From Mumia flava (GTDB lineage Bacteria > Actinomycetota > Actinomycetes > Propionibacteriales > Nocardioidaceae): a stretch of DNA of 64,000 nt. The stretch is taken from contig NZ_PGEZ01000001.1 of NCBI RefSeq assembly GCF_002797495.1, positions 2,790,001-2,854,000 on the forward strand, read 5' to 3'. Made by a program: the position numbers and the translations under genes. A model generated the notes under the pieces. It ran no database searches and was not told the origin of the DNA. It was given only the letters and a program-made list of their open reading frames with translations. The first letter of the stretch is position 1, and every line of letters starts with the position of its first letter. Shown here one piece after another: positions 45,137 through 54,314 of this stretch.

Positions 45137-46915
45137 GTGAAGAACCTTCCGCTGACTGATCCCGGGACGCCAGACATTCGCTCAGCGGCCCGGTATCTGC
45201 TGTGGATCCTCCGGTCCCAGGGGTGGGTTCTGGTCCTCGCGATCACGTTCGGCGTGACCTGGATGCTGGCGCAGGCGCTGGTGCCGGCGGTGCTGGGTTC
45301 GGCGATCGACGCGGTGGTCGCGGACGGGTTCGACCGCGCGCTGCTCGGCTGGACCGCCCTGCTCGTCGTGCTGGGTCTCGTGCAGGCGTTCGCCGGCATC
45401 ACGCGGCACCGCCTGGTGGTGCAGATGTGGCTGGACTCCGCGTACCGCACGGTCCAGCTCGTCAGTGCGCACGCGGGCCGCCTCGGCGCGGACCTGCACC
45501 GGCGCCTGACCCACGGCGAGGTCGTGTCCGTCGGTGCCACCGACATCGCGAACATCGGCAACGCCGTCGACGTCACCGCCCGGTTCGCGGGCTCGGTCGT
45601 CGCCTACCTGGCGGTGGCCGCGATCCTGCTGCGGACCTCGGTCACGCTCGGCCTCGTCGTGCTCATCGGCGTGCCGCTGCTCATGCTCGCGACCGGGCCG
45701 CTGCTCGGCCGGCTCCAGCAGCGCAACGCGCAGGCGCGGGCGCTCCAGGGCGAGCTCAACACGCTCGCGAGCGACATCGTCGCGGGGCTGCGGGTGCTGC
45801 GGGGGATCGGTGGCGAGGAGATGTTCTCGCGTCGCTACCGCGCCGCATCGCAGGACGTCCGTCGGGCGGGCGTGAGCGTGGCGCGGGTGCAGTCGGTGCT
45901 CGACGCGCTCCAGGTGCTGCTGCCGGGCGCGTTCGTGGTGGTCGTCGTGTGGATCGGAGCGAGGTTCGCGGCGGCCGGGCAGATCACGCCGGGCGAGCTG
46001 GTCGCGTTCTACGGGTACGCGACGTTCCTCATGCTGCCGCTGCAGACCTTCACCGAGGCCGCGAACAAGGTCATCCGCGGTCACGTCTCGGCGCGCCACG
46101 TCGTACGGATCCTCGGGCTGAAGCCCGCGCGGACCGAGCCCGACGCGCCGCTGTCGCCGACCGACGGCGACGTCGTCGACCCGCGGACCGGGTTCGTCGC
46201 GGCCCGCGGTCGCGTGACGGCGCTGGTCGCGGACGACCCGACGCTGCCGCAGCAGGTCGCCGACCGGATCGGCGGCTACGTCGCGCCCTCCGTGCCGCTC
46301 ACCGAGGACCTTCTCACGGCCCCGTACGACGTGGCCGCGACGTACCGCCAGACCCCGACGTACGGCGGGGTGCCGCTCGACGCGATCGCGTACGACGAGC
46401 TGCGCCGCCGGATCGTCGTGAGCGACACGGGGGCCGTGCTGTTCTCCGGGTCGCTGCACGACGCGCTCGACGTCGGCGGGCGGCACGACCGGGACGCGCT
46501 GCTCGACGCGATGCGGGTCGCGGCCGCGACGGACGTGCTCGACGGCCTGGACGACGGGCTCGACTCCGAGCTGACCGAGCGGGGCCGCTCGCTGTCCGGT
46601 GGGCAGCGCCAGCGCGTCGTGCTCGCCCGGGCCCTGCTGAGCGAGGCCGACGTGCTCGTGCTCGTCGAGCCGACCTCGGCGGTCGACGCGCACACGGAGG
46701 CGCGGATCGCCGCGAACCTGAGCCACGAGCGGGCCGGGCGGACGACCGTCGTCCTGACCACGAGCCCGCTCCTGCTCGAGACCGCCGACGAGGTCGCGTT
46801 CCTGTCCGGTGGACGGGTGCGGGCGACCGGGTCGCACCGCGAGCTGATGGAGACCGTTGCCGGCTACCGGATGGTGGTCGCCCGCCAGGAGGAGGATGCC
46901 GATGTCGTTGCGTGA
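45137..46915 (+). CDS. ABC exporter half-transporter, degenerate nucleotide site
   Basis: 592 residues: a six-helix exporter membrane domain (about 15-320) then a nucleotide-binding domain (about 350-585). In place of Walker A the sequence reads GRVTALVADDPTLPQQV, so the GxxGxGKS loop is absent. Walker B is changed to LVLVEPTSAVD (the Asp is lost). The ABC signature LSGGQRQRV and the D-loop are intact. TAGCCT (45123-45128) lies 8 bases before the GTG. The second half-transporter overlaps by 14 bases; together they should form a heterodimer with a single competent ATP site. Substrate unknown. Confidence 0.9.
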   Translation: MKNLPLTDPGTPDIRSAARYLLWILRSQGWVLVLAITFGVTWMLAQALVPAVLGSAIDAVVADGFDRALLGWTALLVVLGLVQAFAGITRHRLVVQMWLDSAYRTVQLVSAHAGRLGADLHRRLTHGEVVSVGATDIANIGNAVDVTARFAGSVVAYLAVAAILLRTSVTLGLVVLIGVPLLMLATGPLLGRLQQRNAQARALQGELNTLASDIVAGLRVLRGIGGEEMFSRRYRAASQDVRRAGVSVARVQSVLDALQVLLPGAFVVVVVWIGARFAAAGQITPGELVAFYGYATFLMLPLQTFTEAANKVIRGHVSARHVVRILGLKPARTEPDAPLSPTDGDVVDPRTGFVAARGRVTALVADDPTLPQQVADRIGGYVAPSVPLTEDLLTAPYDVAATYRQTPTYGGVPLDAIAYDELRRRIVVSDTGAVLFSGSLHDALDVGGRHDRDALLDAMRVAAATDVLDGLDDGLDSELTERGRSLSGGQRQRVVLARALLSEADVLVLVEPTSAVDAHTEARIAANLSHERAGRTTVVLTTSPLLLETADEVAFLSGGRVRATGSHRELMETVAGYRMVVARQEEDADVVA

Positions 46916-48653
46916 GACGCTGCCGGTCGCGTCCTCGGCCACCCTGCGCCGCTACGTGCGGACGATCGCGGGCGACCACCGCGCCGACCTGGTCGGGATC
47001 GTGCTGCTGCACGCGACCGCCGCCGGCGCGGGCCTGGTGGTGCCGTGGCTGATCGGTGAGCTCGTGCAGAGCGCGACGGAGACCGGGTCGATCTCCTCGA
47101 TCGACCGGATCACGCTCGTCGTCGCGGGCTGCCTGCTCGCGCAGACGGTGCTGACGCGGTTCGCGCGGCTGCGCTCGGCGACGTTCGGGGAGAGCGTGCT
47201 GGCGCGGCTGCGGGAGGACTTCGTCGACGAGTCGCTGCGGCTGCCGATCGGCGCGGTCGAGCAGGCCGGCACCGGTGACCTGCTGACCCGCACGTCGCGC
47301 GACGTCGACACGCTCGGCTGGTCGGTCCGCTACGCGCTGCCGGAGACGCTGGTCGCGCTGGTGACCGCCGTGTGCACGATCGTGGCGGCGCTGCTCGTCG
47401 GCGGCTGGGTCGGGTTGGCGCTCGTTGCCGCGGTGCCGATCCTGGCGATCGCGACCCGGTGGTACCTGGCGCGCGCGAAGGACGGCTACCTGCGCGAGCA
47501 CGCCTCGTACTCCCGGATCAACACCACCCTCGCCGAGACCGTCGAGGGCGCTCGCACGGTGGAGTCGCTCGACCTGCACGACGAGCGTCGGCGCCGCCTC
47601 GACGACGACATCGCCGAGTCGTACGCCGCGGAGTCGTACACCCGGCGGCTGCGGACGGTGTTCTTCCCGTCGGTCGAGATCGGCTACCTGGTCCCGGTGG
47701 TCGGCACGCTGCTGATCGGGTCCTGGCTGTACGCGCAGGGCACGATCTCGCTGGCCGAGCTGACGGCGGCGCTGCTGTACGTGCGGTTCCTGATCGACCC
47801 GGTCGACCGGTTGCTGAACTGGATGGACACCCTCCAGGTCGGCGTCACCTCGCTCACCCGTCTGCTGGGTGTCGGTGAGGTGCCGGACGACCGCCCGGTC
47901 GACGGGCGGACGCTGGGCGACGACACGCGCGTACGGCTGGACGCGGTGCGGTTCGAGTACCGTGCCGGTCGCGAGGTGCTGCACGGGGTCGACCTCGACG
48001 TCGCGCCGGGGGAGCGGCTCGCCGTGGTCGGGCCGTCGGGTGCGGGCAAGTCGACGATCGGGCGGCTCGTGGCCGGGATCTCGGGGCCGAGCGCCGGCTC
48101 GGTGACGGTCGGCGGCGTACCGACCACCGAGGTCGACCTGGCCGAGCTGCGCAAGCACGTGGTGCTGCTGACGCAGGAGTACCACGTGTTCGTCGGGACG
48201 CTGCGCGACAACCTGCTGCTCGCACTCGACGGTACGGACGCCGGCGACGCGGTCCTGCGGCACGCGCTCGACGCCGTGGACGCGCTCGACTGGGTCGACC
48301 GGCTCGAGCACGGTCTGGACACGGTGGTCGGGTCGGGCGGTCACGCGCTGACGGATGCGCAGGCGCAGCAGGTCGCGCTGGCGCGAGTCGTGCTGGCCGA
48401 TCCGCACACGCTCGTGCTCGACGAGGCGACGTCGCTGATCGACCCACGGGCCGCGCGGCACCTCGAGCGTTCGCTGGGTGCGGTGCTGGAGGGGCGGACC
48501 GTGATCGCGATCGCGCACCGGCTCTCGACCGCGCACGACGCGGATCGGGTGGCGGTGGTCGAGGACGGCCGGATCAGCGAGCTCGGGTCCCACCACGAGC
48601 TCGTCGAGCGCGACGGGCCGTACGCCGCGCTCTGGCGGTCCTGGCACAGCTGA
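46902..48653 (+). CDS. ABC exporter half-transporter, catalytic partner
   Basis: 583 residues with the same exporter architecture. Walker A GPSGAGKST and Walker B TLVLDEATS are intact, and IAIAHRLST is the H-loop. The signature, however, is HALTDAQAQQ instead of LSGGQ. So this subunit binds and hydrolyses ATP using the signature supplied by its partner, the complementary half of an asymmetric heterodimeric exporter (compare the BmrCD and TM287/288 type). ATG at 46902 behind AGGAGGA inside the end of the first gene, giving translational coupling. Lipid, peptide or drug export is possible. Confidence 0.92.
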   Translation: MSLRETLPVASSATLRRYVRTIAGDHRADLVGIVLLHATAAGAGLVVPWLIGELVQSATETGSISSIDRITLVVAGCLLAQTVLTRFARLRSATFGESVLARLREDFVDESLRLPIGAVEQAGTGDLLTRTSRDVDTLGWSVRYALPETLVALVTAVCTIVAALLVGGWVGLALVAAVPILAIATRWYLARAKDGYLREHASYSRINTTLAETVEGARTVESLDLHDERRRRLDDDIAESYAAESYTRRLRTVFFPSVEIGYLVPVVGTLLIGSWLYAQGTISLAELTAALLYVRFLIDPVDRLLNWMDTLQVGVTSLTRLLGVGEVPDDRPVDGRTLGDDTRVRLDAVRFEYRAGREVLHGVDLDVAPGERLAVVGPSGAGKSTIGRLVAGISGPSAGSVTVGGVPTTEVDLAELRKHVVLLTQEYHVFVGTLRDNLLLALDGTDAGDAVLRHALDAVDALDWVDRLEHGLDTVVGSGGHALTDAQAQQVALARVVLADPHTLVLDEATSLIDPRAARHLERSLGAVLEGRTVIAIAHRLSTAHDADRVAVVEDGRISELGSHHELVERDGPYAALWRSWHS

Positions 48654-48757
48654 CGCGCGTCTGCGGTGACCGGCCGTGACACGCCCCGCGTGCGCCCGTC
48701 GCCCGCCGTGCGTCCGCGCCTCCTAGCATGGAACGCGACGCCGACCAGGAGACGACG

Positions 48758-49822
48758 ATGTCGAGACGGGCCGAAGGCCCCGCCGTGGTGGCCCATCGCG
48801 GGGCCAGCGGGTACCTCCCGGAGATGACCCTGGAAGCGTTCGACCTGGCGATCCGGCAGGGCGCGGACCTGGTCGAGACCGACGTGGCAGTCACCGGTGA
48901 CGGCGAGCTCGTGCTGCGGCACGACCCCGAGCTGAGCGCGACCACCGACATCTCCGAGCGGCCCGACCTCGCCGCCCGACGCCGTACGCGCGTAGTCGAC
49001 GGTGTCGAGGCCGAGGGGTGGTTCTGCGAGGACCTGTCGCTGGACGAGGTCCGGACGCTGCGGGCGCGGGAGCGGTTCCCGGAGCTGCGGCGGCGCAGCG
49101 CGCGGCTCGACGGTTCGTTCCTCGTGCCGACTCTGCGCGAGTTGATCGCGCTGGTCCACGGCCACAACGCCGACCGCGCGGTGCGGGGACGGCGGCCGGT
49201 CGGGATCTGCGTCGAGATCAAGCACCCCTCGTACTGGCGTCAGCAGGGCCTCGCCGTCGAGGAGCCGCTGCTCGAGCTGCTCCGCGAGACCGGGATGGAC
49301 GGGCCGCTCACGTGGGTCGAGGCGAACGAGCTCGCCACACTGGAGCGCCTCGCCGGTGCCTCCGACGTGCGGCTGATCCAGGCGATCATGAGCGAGGACC
49401 GGCCGTACGATCTGGAGGTCGCCGGCGACACCCGGACGTACGCGGACCTGCTGAAGCCCGAGGGCCTCGCGTGGTCGGCGCGGCACGTGCAGGCGCTCGG
49501 CGTGGCCAAGGAGTACGTGCTGGCGCGCGGGCCGGATGCGTCGACGCTCGGACCGACGACCCTGGTCGACGAGGCGCACGCGGCGGGGCTCGAGGTGATG
49601 GTGTGGACGTTGCGGCGGGAGAACGAGTTCCTCCCGCGCGAGCTGCGGCGGCGGTTCGGTCCGGGGACCCGCGGCCGGATCGCAGCGGAGATGCGGGCCT
49701 TCTGCGAAGCCGGGGTGGACGGTGTGTTCACCGACCACCCCGACCTCGTGGTCCGAGCCCGCAACCGGTGGCTGCGGGCCCAGGCCCTGCGTCCGCAGAC
49801 GCTACGCGCTCGGGGGCGGTGA
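48758..49822 (+). CDS. Glycerophosphodiester phosphodiesterase
   Basis: 354 residues of the GDPD TIM-barrel family, which releases glycerol-3-phosphate from glycerophosphodiesters. VVAHRGASGYLPEMTLEAF (catalytic His and metal Glu), GADLVETDVAVTGDGELVLRHDP (metal Glu/Asp and second His) and the end AGVDGVFTDHPDL are visible. ATG 48758 is chosen because AGGAG precedes it by six bases; an ATG 30 bases upstream overlaps the likely -10 TAGCAT. No signal peptide, so cytoplasmic. Its last 21 bases overlap the convergent PspC gene. Confidence 0.92.
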   Translation: MSRRAEGPAVVAHRGASGYLPEMTLEAFDLAIRQGADLVETDVAVTGDGELVLRHDPELSATTDISERPDLAARRRTRVVDGVEAEGWFCEDLSLDEVRTLRARERFPELRRRSARLDGSFLVPTLRELIALVHGHNADRAVRGRRPVGICVEIKHPSYWRQQGLAVEEPLLELLRETGMDGPLTWVEANELATLERLAGASDVRLIQAIMSEDRPYDLEVAGDTRTYADLLKPEGLAWSARHVQALGVAKEYVLARGPDASTLGPTTLVDEAHAAGLEVMVWTLRRENEFLPRELRRRFGPGTRGRIAAEMRAFCEAGVDGVFTDHPDLVVRARNRWLRAQALRPQTLRARGR

Positions 49823-50050
49823 CGTCTGGTCGGTGACCCCGGACCAAGCCGTGGCAGGCGGGTCGTTCGGCATCAGCAGCCACGCGACCAGGTAGATGAC
49901 GATCATCGACCCGAACCCGATCACGGTGAGCACCACCGTCACCAGCCGGACCACGGTCGGGTCGACGCCGGCGTAGCGGGCGACGCCGCTGCACACACCT
50001 CCGATCCAACGGTCGTCTCGCGGTCGGGTCAGCTGCTTGTCGCGGCTCAT
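49802..50050 (-). CDS. Small PspC-domain membrane protein
   Basis: 82 residues, almost entirely one PspC domain: RWIGGVCSGVARYAGVDPTVVRLV followed by a hydrophobic segment ending YLVAWLLMPND. PspC-type proteins sit in the inner membrane and sense or transmit envelope stress. GAAGGAG precedes the ATG. Last gene of a three-gene operon, overlapping the previous gene by four bases. Confidence 0.88.
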   Translation of the reverse strand: MSRDKQLTRPRDDRWIGGVCSGVARYAGVDPTVVRLVTVVLTVIGFGSMIVIYLVAWLLMPNDPPATAWSGVTDQTSPPPSA

Positions 50051-50529
50051 CGTGCGTCTCCTTCGTCGTCGCGTCGGGTCAGGTCGTCGAGGTGCAGGGT
50101 GTCGTCGCGTGCGTCCGCGGGCGGGTCGTACGGCGGTGCGTCCATGGCGTCGTCCGCGGGCAGGTCGCCCGGTTCGTACGCCGCGTCGTCTGCGGGCAGG
50201 TCGCCCGGTTCGTACGCCGCGTCGTCCGCGGGCAGGTCGTACGCCGCGTCGCTGTCGGTCACCTCCGGGGTCGGTGCGTCGACGGCGGCGTCGTACGGTG
50301 CCTCCACCACCGGGGCAGGCCCGGCGGCGACGGCTGAGCGGCGTGCGCGGCGGCCGGCGGCGAGCGAGGCGATCAGCCCGACCGTACCGGCGACCAGCAG
50401 CACCGCCGGACCAGCAGCGGCCACGGGCACCGGGTCCGCGCCGGCGATCCACAGGCCCCACACGGTCAGGATCGCGACCAGGACGACGAGGGCCGTCAGG
50501 GCGACGGGGTCGAGAGGGTGGCGCTTCAC
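50047..50529 (-). CDS. Small membrane protein with acidic repeat tail
   Basis: 160 residues, no family recognised. Two hydrophobic segments (about 10-28 and 35-58) are followed by an acidic cytoplasmic or outer tail in which GDLPADDAAYEP repeats about three times (98-135), encoded by a 36-base DNA repeat. GTG 50529 behind GGAGGTGATCC overlaps the stop of the upstream PspC gene, and its own stop overlaps the small PspC gene. Probably an accessory part of the envelope-stress locus. Confidence 0.75.
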   Translation of the reverse strand: MKRHPLDPVALTALVVLVAILTVWGLWIAGADPVPVAAAGPAVLLVAGTVGLIASLAAGRRARRSAVAAGPAPVVEAPYDAAVDAPTPEVTDSDAAYDLPADDAAYEPGDLPADDAAYEPGDLPADDAMDAPPYDPPADARDDTLHLDDLTRRDDEGDAR

Positions 50530-51977
50530 GGCTGGATCACCTCCACGGATCCGAGAGTCAGACTGAGGTCGAGGGTCAGATCGGGCGCATCGGTCGTCCC
50601 CGTGGTCCTGTGCACCTCGAGGTCGGGTCCGCCGGTCTCGGTCCCGAGGACCGCGGCGTGTCCGAGGCGGACGTCGGCGTTCGCGTCGACGTCGAGGTCG
50701 TCGGGCAGCAGGATCCGGATGTGGCCGATCCCCTGGTCGACCTCGAGCGTGCGCCCGTCGAGCGACTCCAGGTCGGCGATGTCGCGCAGGTCCAGCACGG
50801 TTTCGCCGATGCCGAGCTCGTAGCGGTCGTCGAGCTGGGACGCCACCACCGGTGCCTCCCGGACCGAGCCGGCGTCGAACGTCGGTACGGCCGCCGTCGC
50901 GCCGAGCACGCCGACCGCGAGGATCGCGGGCAGGATCAACGGGCGGGCGTTGCCGTACACCGTGCCGACCAGCATCCCCAGCGCGATCACGCCGGTGACG
51001 ATCGCCGGCAGGACCGAGGGTTCGAAGCCGTCGTTCGCGCTCCAGCCGATGGCCGCCACGCCGCACGCGATCGCGGCGAGGGAGAGCGTGGCCAGGGTCA
51101 GGGTGCCGGAGTCGTGCCGCGGGTTGCGCGGCTTCGGCGGCGGAGGAGTCGGGGGCACGGACGGTGTGGGCGGTACGGGCGGGGCTGGGGGTCCCGGCGG
51201 CACCGGCGCGTCCGTCCCGGACGGGCCGGCCGGCGTCGTGACCGACGCAGCCTGGGCGGTGCCGTACGACGCGGCGCCGGTCGCCGAGCCGGTCGCCGAG
51301 TCGTACGGCGGCCCGTACGGCGGGGTCACGGCCCGCTCCCCGTACGGCGGGGCCGCTGCGGGACCGTACGCACCGCCCGCGCCGTACGGCGGGGTGCCCG
51401 GTGCGGGCGGCTGCGTGGGCGTCTGCGACGAGCGCGAGCCGGCGCTGCGGATCACGATCCAGACCAGGACGAGGACCGCGACGAGCCAGAGCCAGTCGAA
51501 CGACCAGCCCCAGCCGGGACCCCAGGTCCAGCTCAGCGCGATCACCGCTGCGACGCCGAGGCCGACGAGGCGGACCTGTGGCTCGGAGTCGCCGAGGTTG
51601 AACCACCGCTTCGCCAGCGACTCACCGGTCCGCTCGTCGGGGAGCAGGACCCACGCCGCGCCGTACGCGATCGCGCCGCCGATCCCGAGCACGGTGAGGA
51701 CCGCGAACAGGATCCTCGGGATCACCGGGTCGATGCCCAGCCAGCGGCCGATGCCCTGGGAGACGCCGGCCACCATGCGCGGGTCCGAGCGGTGCAGGCG
51801 TGTGACCGAGCCGATCGCGCCATCGATCTGGGCCGAGCCCGCCGGAGGGGTCTGGTCGGTACGACCGTCGGAGGACGGCTGTGTGCCGTCGGCGGGGCCG
51901 TCGGTCGACCCGCCGGACGCGGGTGTCCCGGACTCGGGTGTCGGAGGGCCGCCGGGGGCAGCCGAGCTGTCGTTCAT
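50526..51977 (-). CDS. PspC protein with C-terminal toastrack/LiaF-like domain
   Basis: 483 residues. A PspC domain (about 65-125; RMVAGVSQGIGRWLGIDPVIPRILFA) is followed by hydrophobic helices, a Pro/Gly/Tyr-rich linker (about 190-290, repeated PPYG), four more membrane segments (about 300-385) and a C-terminal beta-rich domain (about 400-483) with VLDLRDIADLESLDGRTLEVDQGIG-like repeats, resembling the LiaF/toastrack C-terminus. Such proteins hold a linked two-component system in check. CACGAT lies 6 bases before the ATG at 51977. Divergent from the histidine kinase gene with about 140 bases between. Confidence 0.8.
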   Translation of the reverse strand: MNDSSAAPGGPPTPESGTPASGGSTDGPADGTQPSSDGRTDQTPPAGSAQIDGAIGSVTRLHRSDPRMVAGVSQGIGRWLGIDPVIPRILFAVLTVLGIGGAIAYGAAWVLLPDERTGESLAKRWFNLGDSEPQVRLVGLGVAAVIALSWTWGPGWGWSFDWLWLVAVLVLVWIVIRSAGSRSSQTPTQPPAPGTPPYGAGGAYGPAAAPPYGERAVTPPYGPPYDSATGSATGAASYGTAQAASVTTPAGPSGTDAPVPPGPPAPPVPPTPSVPPTPPPPKPRNPRHDSGTLTLATLSLAAIACGVAAIGWSANDGFEPSVLPAIVTGVIALGMLVGTVYGNARPLILPAILAVGVLGATAAVPTFDAGSVREAPVVASQLDDRYELGIGETVLDLRDIADLESLDGRTLEVDQGIGHIRILLPDDLDVDANADVRLGHAAVLGTETGGPDLEVHRTTGTTDAPDLTLDLSLTLGSVEVIQP

Positions 51978-52118
51978 GCTTCCATCGTGGCCGCGCAGGG
52001 CGGCCCGGACCATGGGGGACAACCCTGAACGCCACCGGAGCCCGGGGGCCGGGGTTCGGGGTCACGACCGGCGGTTCCCTGCTGTTCCCGCGCGCGCGGA
52101 CGTGTGACGATCGACGAC

Positions 52119-53564
52119 GTGACTGCGACTCCCGCTCCTGGCCCGGCGCCGACGACGGCGCCGTCGGCGACGCCGAAGCTCGTCCGCTCCCCGCAGCCCC
52201 GGGTCCTCGGCGGCGTCGCGCAGGGTCTCGCGGACCACCTCGGCGTCCCGGTGCTGTGGGTGCGGCTCGTGTTCGTGATCACGACACTCTTCCAGCTCGC
52301 GGGTGTGCTCGCGTACCTCGGGTTCTGGATCTTCGTCCCCCTCGGCGACCGCGCCGAGGCGCCGGGACTCGAGTCAGCCCGCCGCCGCGGGCTGCGTACG
52401 GAGTCCGACGGCCGCTCGCCGAGCAGCCGCGACACCCTCCAGACCGTCGCGCTCGTGGTGATCGGACTGGGCGTGGCGTGGTTCGTGTGGGCGGGCAGCG
52501 GCGCGCTCGCCGGGGTCCTGCTGCCGCTGATGCTCGGGATCGCCGGGGTCGCGCTGATCTGGCGGCAGGCCGACGACCGCTCCCTGCAGCGCTGGGTCAG
52601 CACGACGTCCGGCTGGAGCGCGATGGCCCGGATCGTCGCGGGCGGGCTGCTCGTGCTCGTCGGGTACGGGGTGCTGGTCGCGCAGCTCGGCGGCCTCTCG
52701 TCGGCGACGCAGCTGCTGGCCGCGTTCGTGCTCGCCCTGCTCGGCGCCGCGCTGATCCTCGGCCCGTGGATCGTCCGGCTCGTCAGCGACCTCGACTCCG
52801 AGCGGCGCGAGCGGGTCCGTTCCCAGGAGCGCGCCGACGTCGCCGCACACCTGCACGATTCCGTGCTCCAGACGCTCGCCCTGCTCCAGAAGAACGCGAG
52901 CGACCCGTCCCTCGTCGCCACCCTCGCCCGGCGCCAGGAGCGCGAGCTGCGGGACTGGCTGTACGGGGAGCCGCCGCCCGCCGAGGCGAGCCTGCGCAGC
53001 GCGCTGGGTGCGGACGCGGCCGACGTCGAGGCGACGTACCGCGTGCCGATCGAGGTCGTCGGCGTCGGCGACGTCGAGTCGTCACCGGACGTGGAAGCGT
53101 TGCGCGCGGCCGCGCGCGAGGCGATGACGAATGCCGCGAAGCACTCCGGCGCCGACCGGATCGACGTGTACGTGGAGGTCGGTGGCGCGGAGGCGGAGGT
53201 GTTCGTACGCGACCGCGGTCGCGGGTTCGACCCGGAGGCGATCCCCGAGGACCGGCTCGGGATCCGCCGCTCGCTGGTGGAGCGGATGGAACGCCACGGC
53301 GGTCGCGCCGTCGTACGCTCGGGCGTGGGCGAGGGCACCGAGGTGCGGCTCGTGCTGCCGCTGGAGGGCTCTGCGGAGGGGTCTCGATCGTTCGCTCCGC
53401 TCACGCCTCGACCAGCGGAAGATGAGGCACCGGTGGTCGAGTCCGAGCGGAGCGAGGATCGAGACCGGATGGACGGGGAGGCACCGGTGGTCGAGTCCGA
53501 GCGGAGCGAGGATCGAGACCGGACCGGTGAGGATCGAGACCCGAACGAAGGGGAGGCACGATGA
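52119..53564 (+). CDS. PspC-domain sensor histidine kinase
   Basis: 481 residues. N-terminal PspC domain (about 25-85; RVLGGVAQGLADHLGVPVLWVRLVFV), further membrane helices (about 105-230), a HisKA_3 dimerisation domain with phospho-acceptor His246 in HLHDSVLQTLALLQ, and an HATPase domain with the N-box EAMTNAAKHSG and GRGFDP. The last 60 residues (from about 421) are translated dispersed repeat: VVESERSEDRDR occurs twice and is not kinase sequence. GTG 52119 is preferred because TGTGACGAT ends 7 bases upstream; GTG 52104 is the alternative. The response-regulator gene overlaps by four bases. Confidence 0.88.
   Translation: MTATPAPGPAPTTAPSATPKLVRSPQPRVLGGVAQGLADHLGVPVLWVRLVFVITTLFQLAGVLAYLGFWIFVPLGDRAEAPGLESARRRGLRTESDGRSPSSRDTLQTVALVVIGLGVAWFVWAGSGALAGVLLPLMLGIAGVALIWRQADDRSLQRWVSTTSGWSAMARIVAGGLLVLVGYGVLVAQLGGLSSATQLLAAFVLALLGAALILGPWIVRLVSDLDSERRERVRSQERADVAAHLHDSVLQTLALLQKNASDPSLVATLARRQERELRDWLYGEPPPAEASLRSALGADAADVEATYRVPIEVVGVGDVESSPDVEALRAAAREAMTNAAKHSGADRIDVYVEVGGAEAEVFVRDRGRGFDPEAIPEDRLGIRRSLVERMERHGGRAVVRSGVGEGTEVRLVLPLEGSAEGSRSFAPLTPRPAEDEAPVVESERSEDRDRMDGEAPVVESERSEDRDRTGEDRDPNEGEAR
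53380..53550. repeat. Dispersed repeat copies inside the kinase gene
   Basis: One copy in plus orientation (53380-53418, GGTCTCGATCG...CTCGACCAGCGG) and two inverted copies (53432-53466 and 53486-53520) separated by a 54-bp period. All are read in frame as the C-terminal extension of the histidine kinase. Confidence 0.8.
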
Positions 53565-54211
53565 CCGCGACGGACCTGCTGCGAGTGGTGCTGGTCGACG
53601 ACCACGCGATGTTCCGGACCGGCGTGCGCGCCGAGCTCGGCGGCGCGGTCGAGATCGTCGCCGAGGCCGGTGACGTCGACGAGGCGGTCGCCGCGATCGA
53701 GCGGCACCGCCCCGACGTCGTGCTGCTCGACGTGCACCTCCCCGGCGGCGGGGGCGCCGAAGTGATCCGCCGGGTCGGGACGCGCGTGCCGGAGACGAAG
53801 TTCCTCGCGCTCTCGGTCAGCGACGCCGCCGAGGACGTGATCGGGGTGATCCGGGGCGGCGCCCGCGGGTACGTCACGAAGAACATCACCGGCGCCGAGC
53901 TGGTCGACGCGATCCGCCGGGTCTCCGGGGGTGACGCGGTGTTCTCGCCGCGGCTCGCCGGGTTCGTCCTGGACGCGTTCGCGGGGACGATCGAGGTCGC
54001 GCAGGTCGACTCCGACCTCGACCGCCTGACCGAGCGGGAGCGGGAGGTGATGCGGCTGATCGCGCGCGGGTACGCGTACAAGGAGGTCGCGAAGGAGCTC
54101 TTCATCTCCGTCAAGACCGTCGAGACGCACGTGTCGAGCGTGCTGCGCAAGCTCCAGCTGTCCAGCCGGCACGAGCTCACGCGCTGGGCGAGCGACCGCC
54201 GGCTGATCTGA
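53561..54211 (+). CDS. NarL/FixJ-family response regulator
   Basis: 216 residues. Receiver domain (about 5-125) with acidic pocket VDDH, phospho-acceptor Asp57 in VVLLDVHLPG and Lys107; LuxR-type DNA-binding domain (about 150-212) with LTEREREVMRLIARG and the recognition helix region SVKTVETHVSSVLRKLQL. ATGA overlap with the kinase gene makes this an operonic two-component pair; its likely targets are the divergent PspC genes. I cannot identify its binding site. Confidence 0.93.
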   Translation: MTATDLLRVVLVDDHAMFRTGVRAELGGAVEIVAEAGDVDEAVAAIERHRPDVVLLDVHLPGGGGAEVIRRVGTRVPETKFLALSVSDAAEDVIGVIRGGARGYVTKNITGAELVDAIRRVSGGDAVFSPRLAGFVLDAFAGTIEVAQVDSDLDRLTEREREVMRLIARGYAYKEVAKELFISVKTVETHVSSVLRKLQLSSRHELTRWASDRRLI

Positions 54212-54314
54212 CGTCGGCGCCGTCTGCCCGTCACGTTCGCACCTCGCGCCCCACCTCGTACGCAGCGACTGCCCGCGACCGGCGGTAGGTCCGCGTCCAC
54301 GCCGGATCGCGTCG

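Noticed and set aside
41758-45576. Extended reading of the HNH gene to 1272 residues through the repeat array and nhaA
   Set aside because: The frame is open only because the 33-bp repeats are multiples of three and GC-rich shadow frames lack stops. NhaA occupies another frame on the same strand. The ATG at 43356 has a -10 element 7 bases upstream and begins the DUF222 homology.
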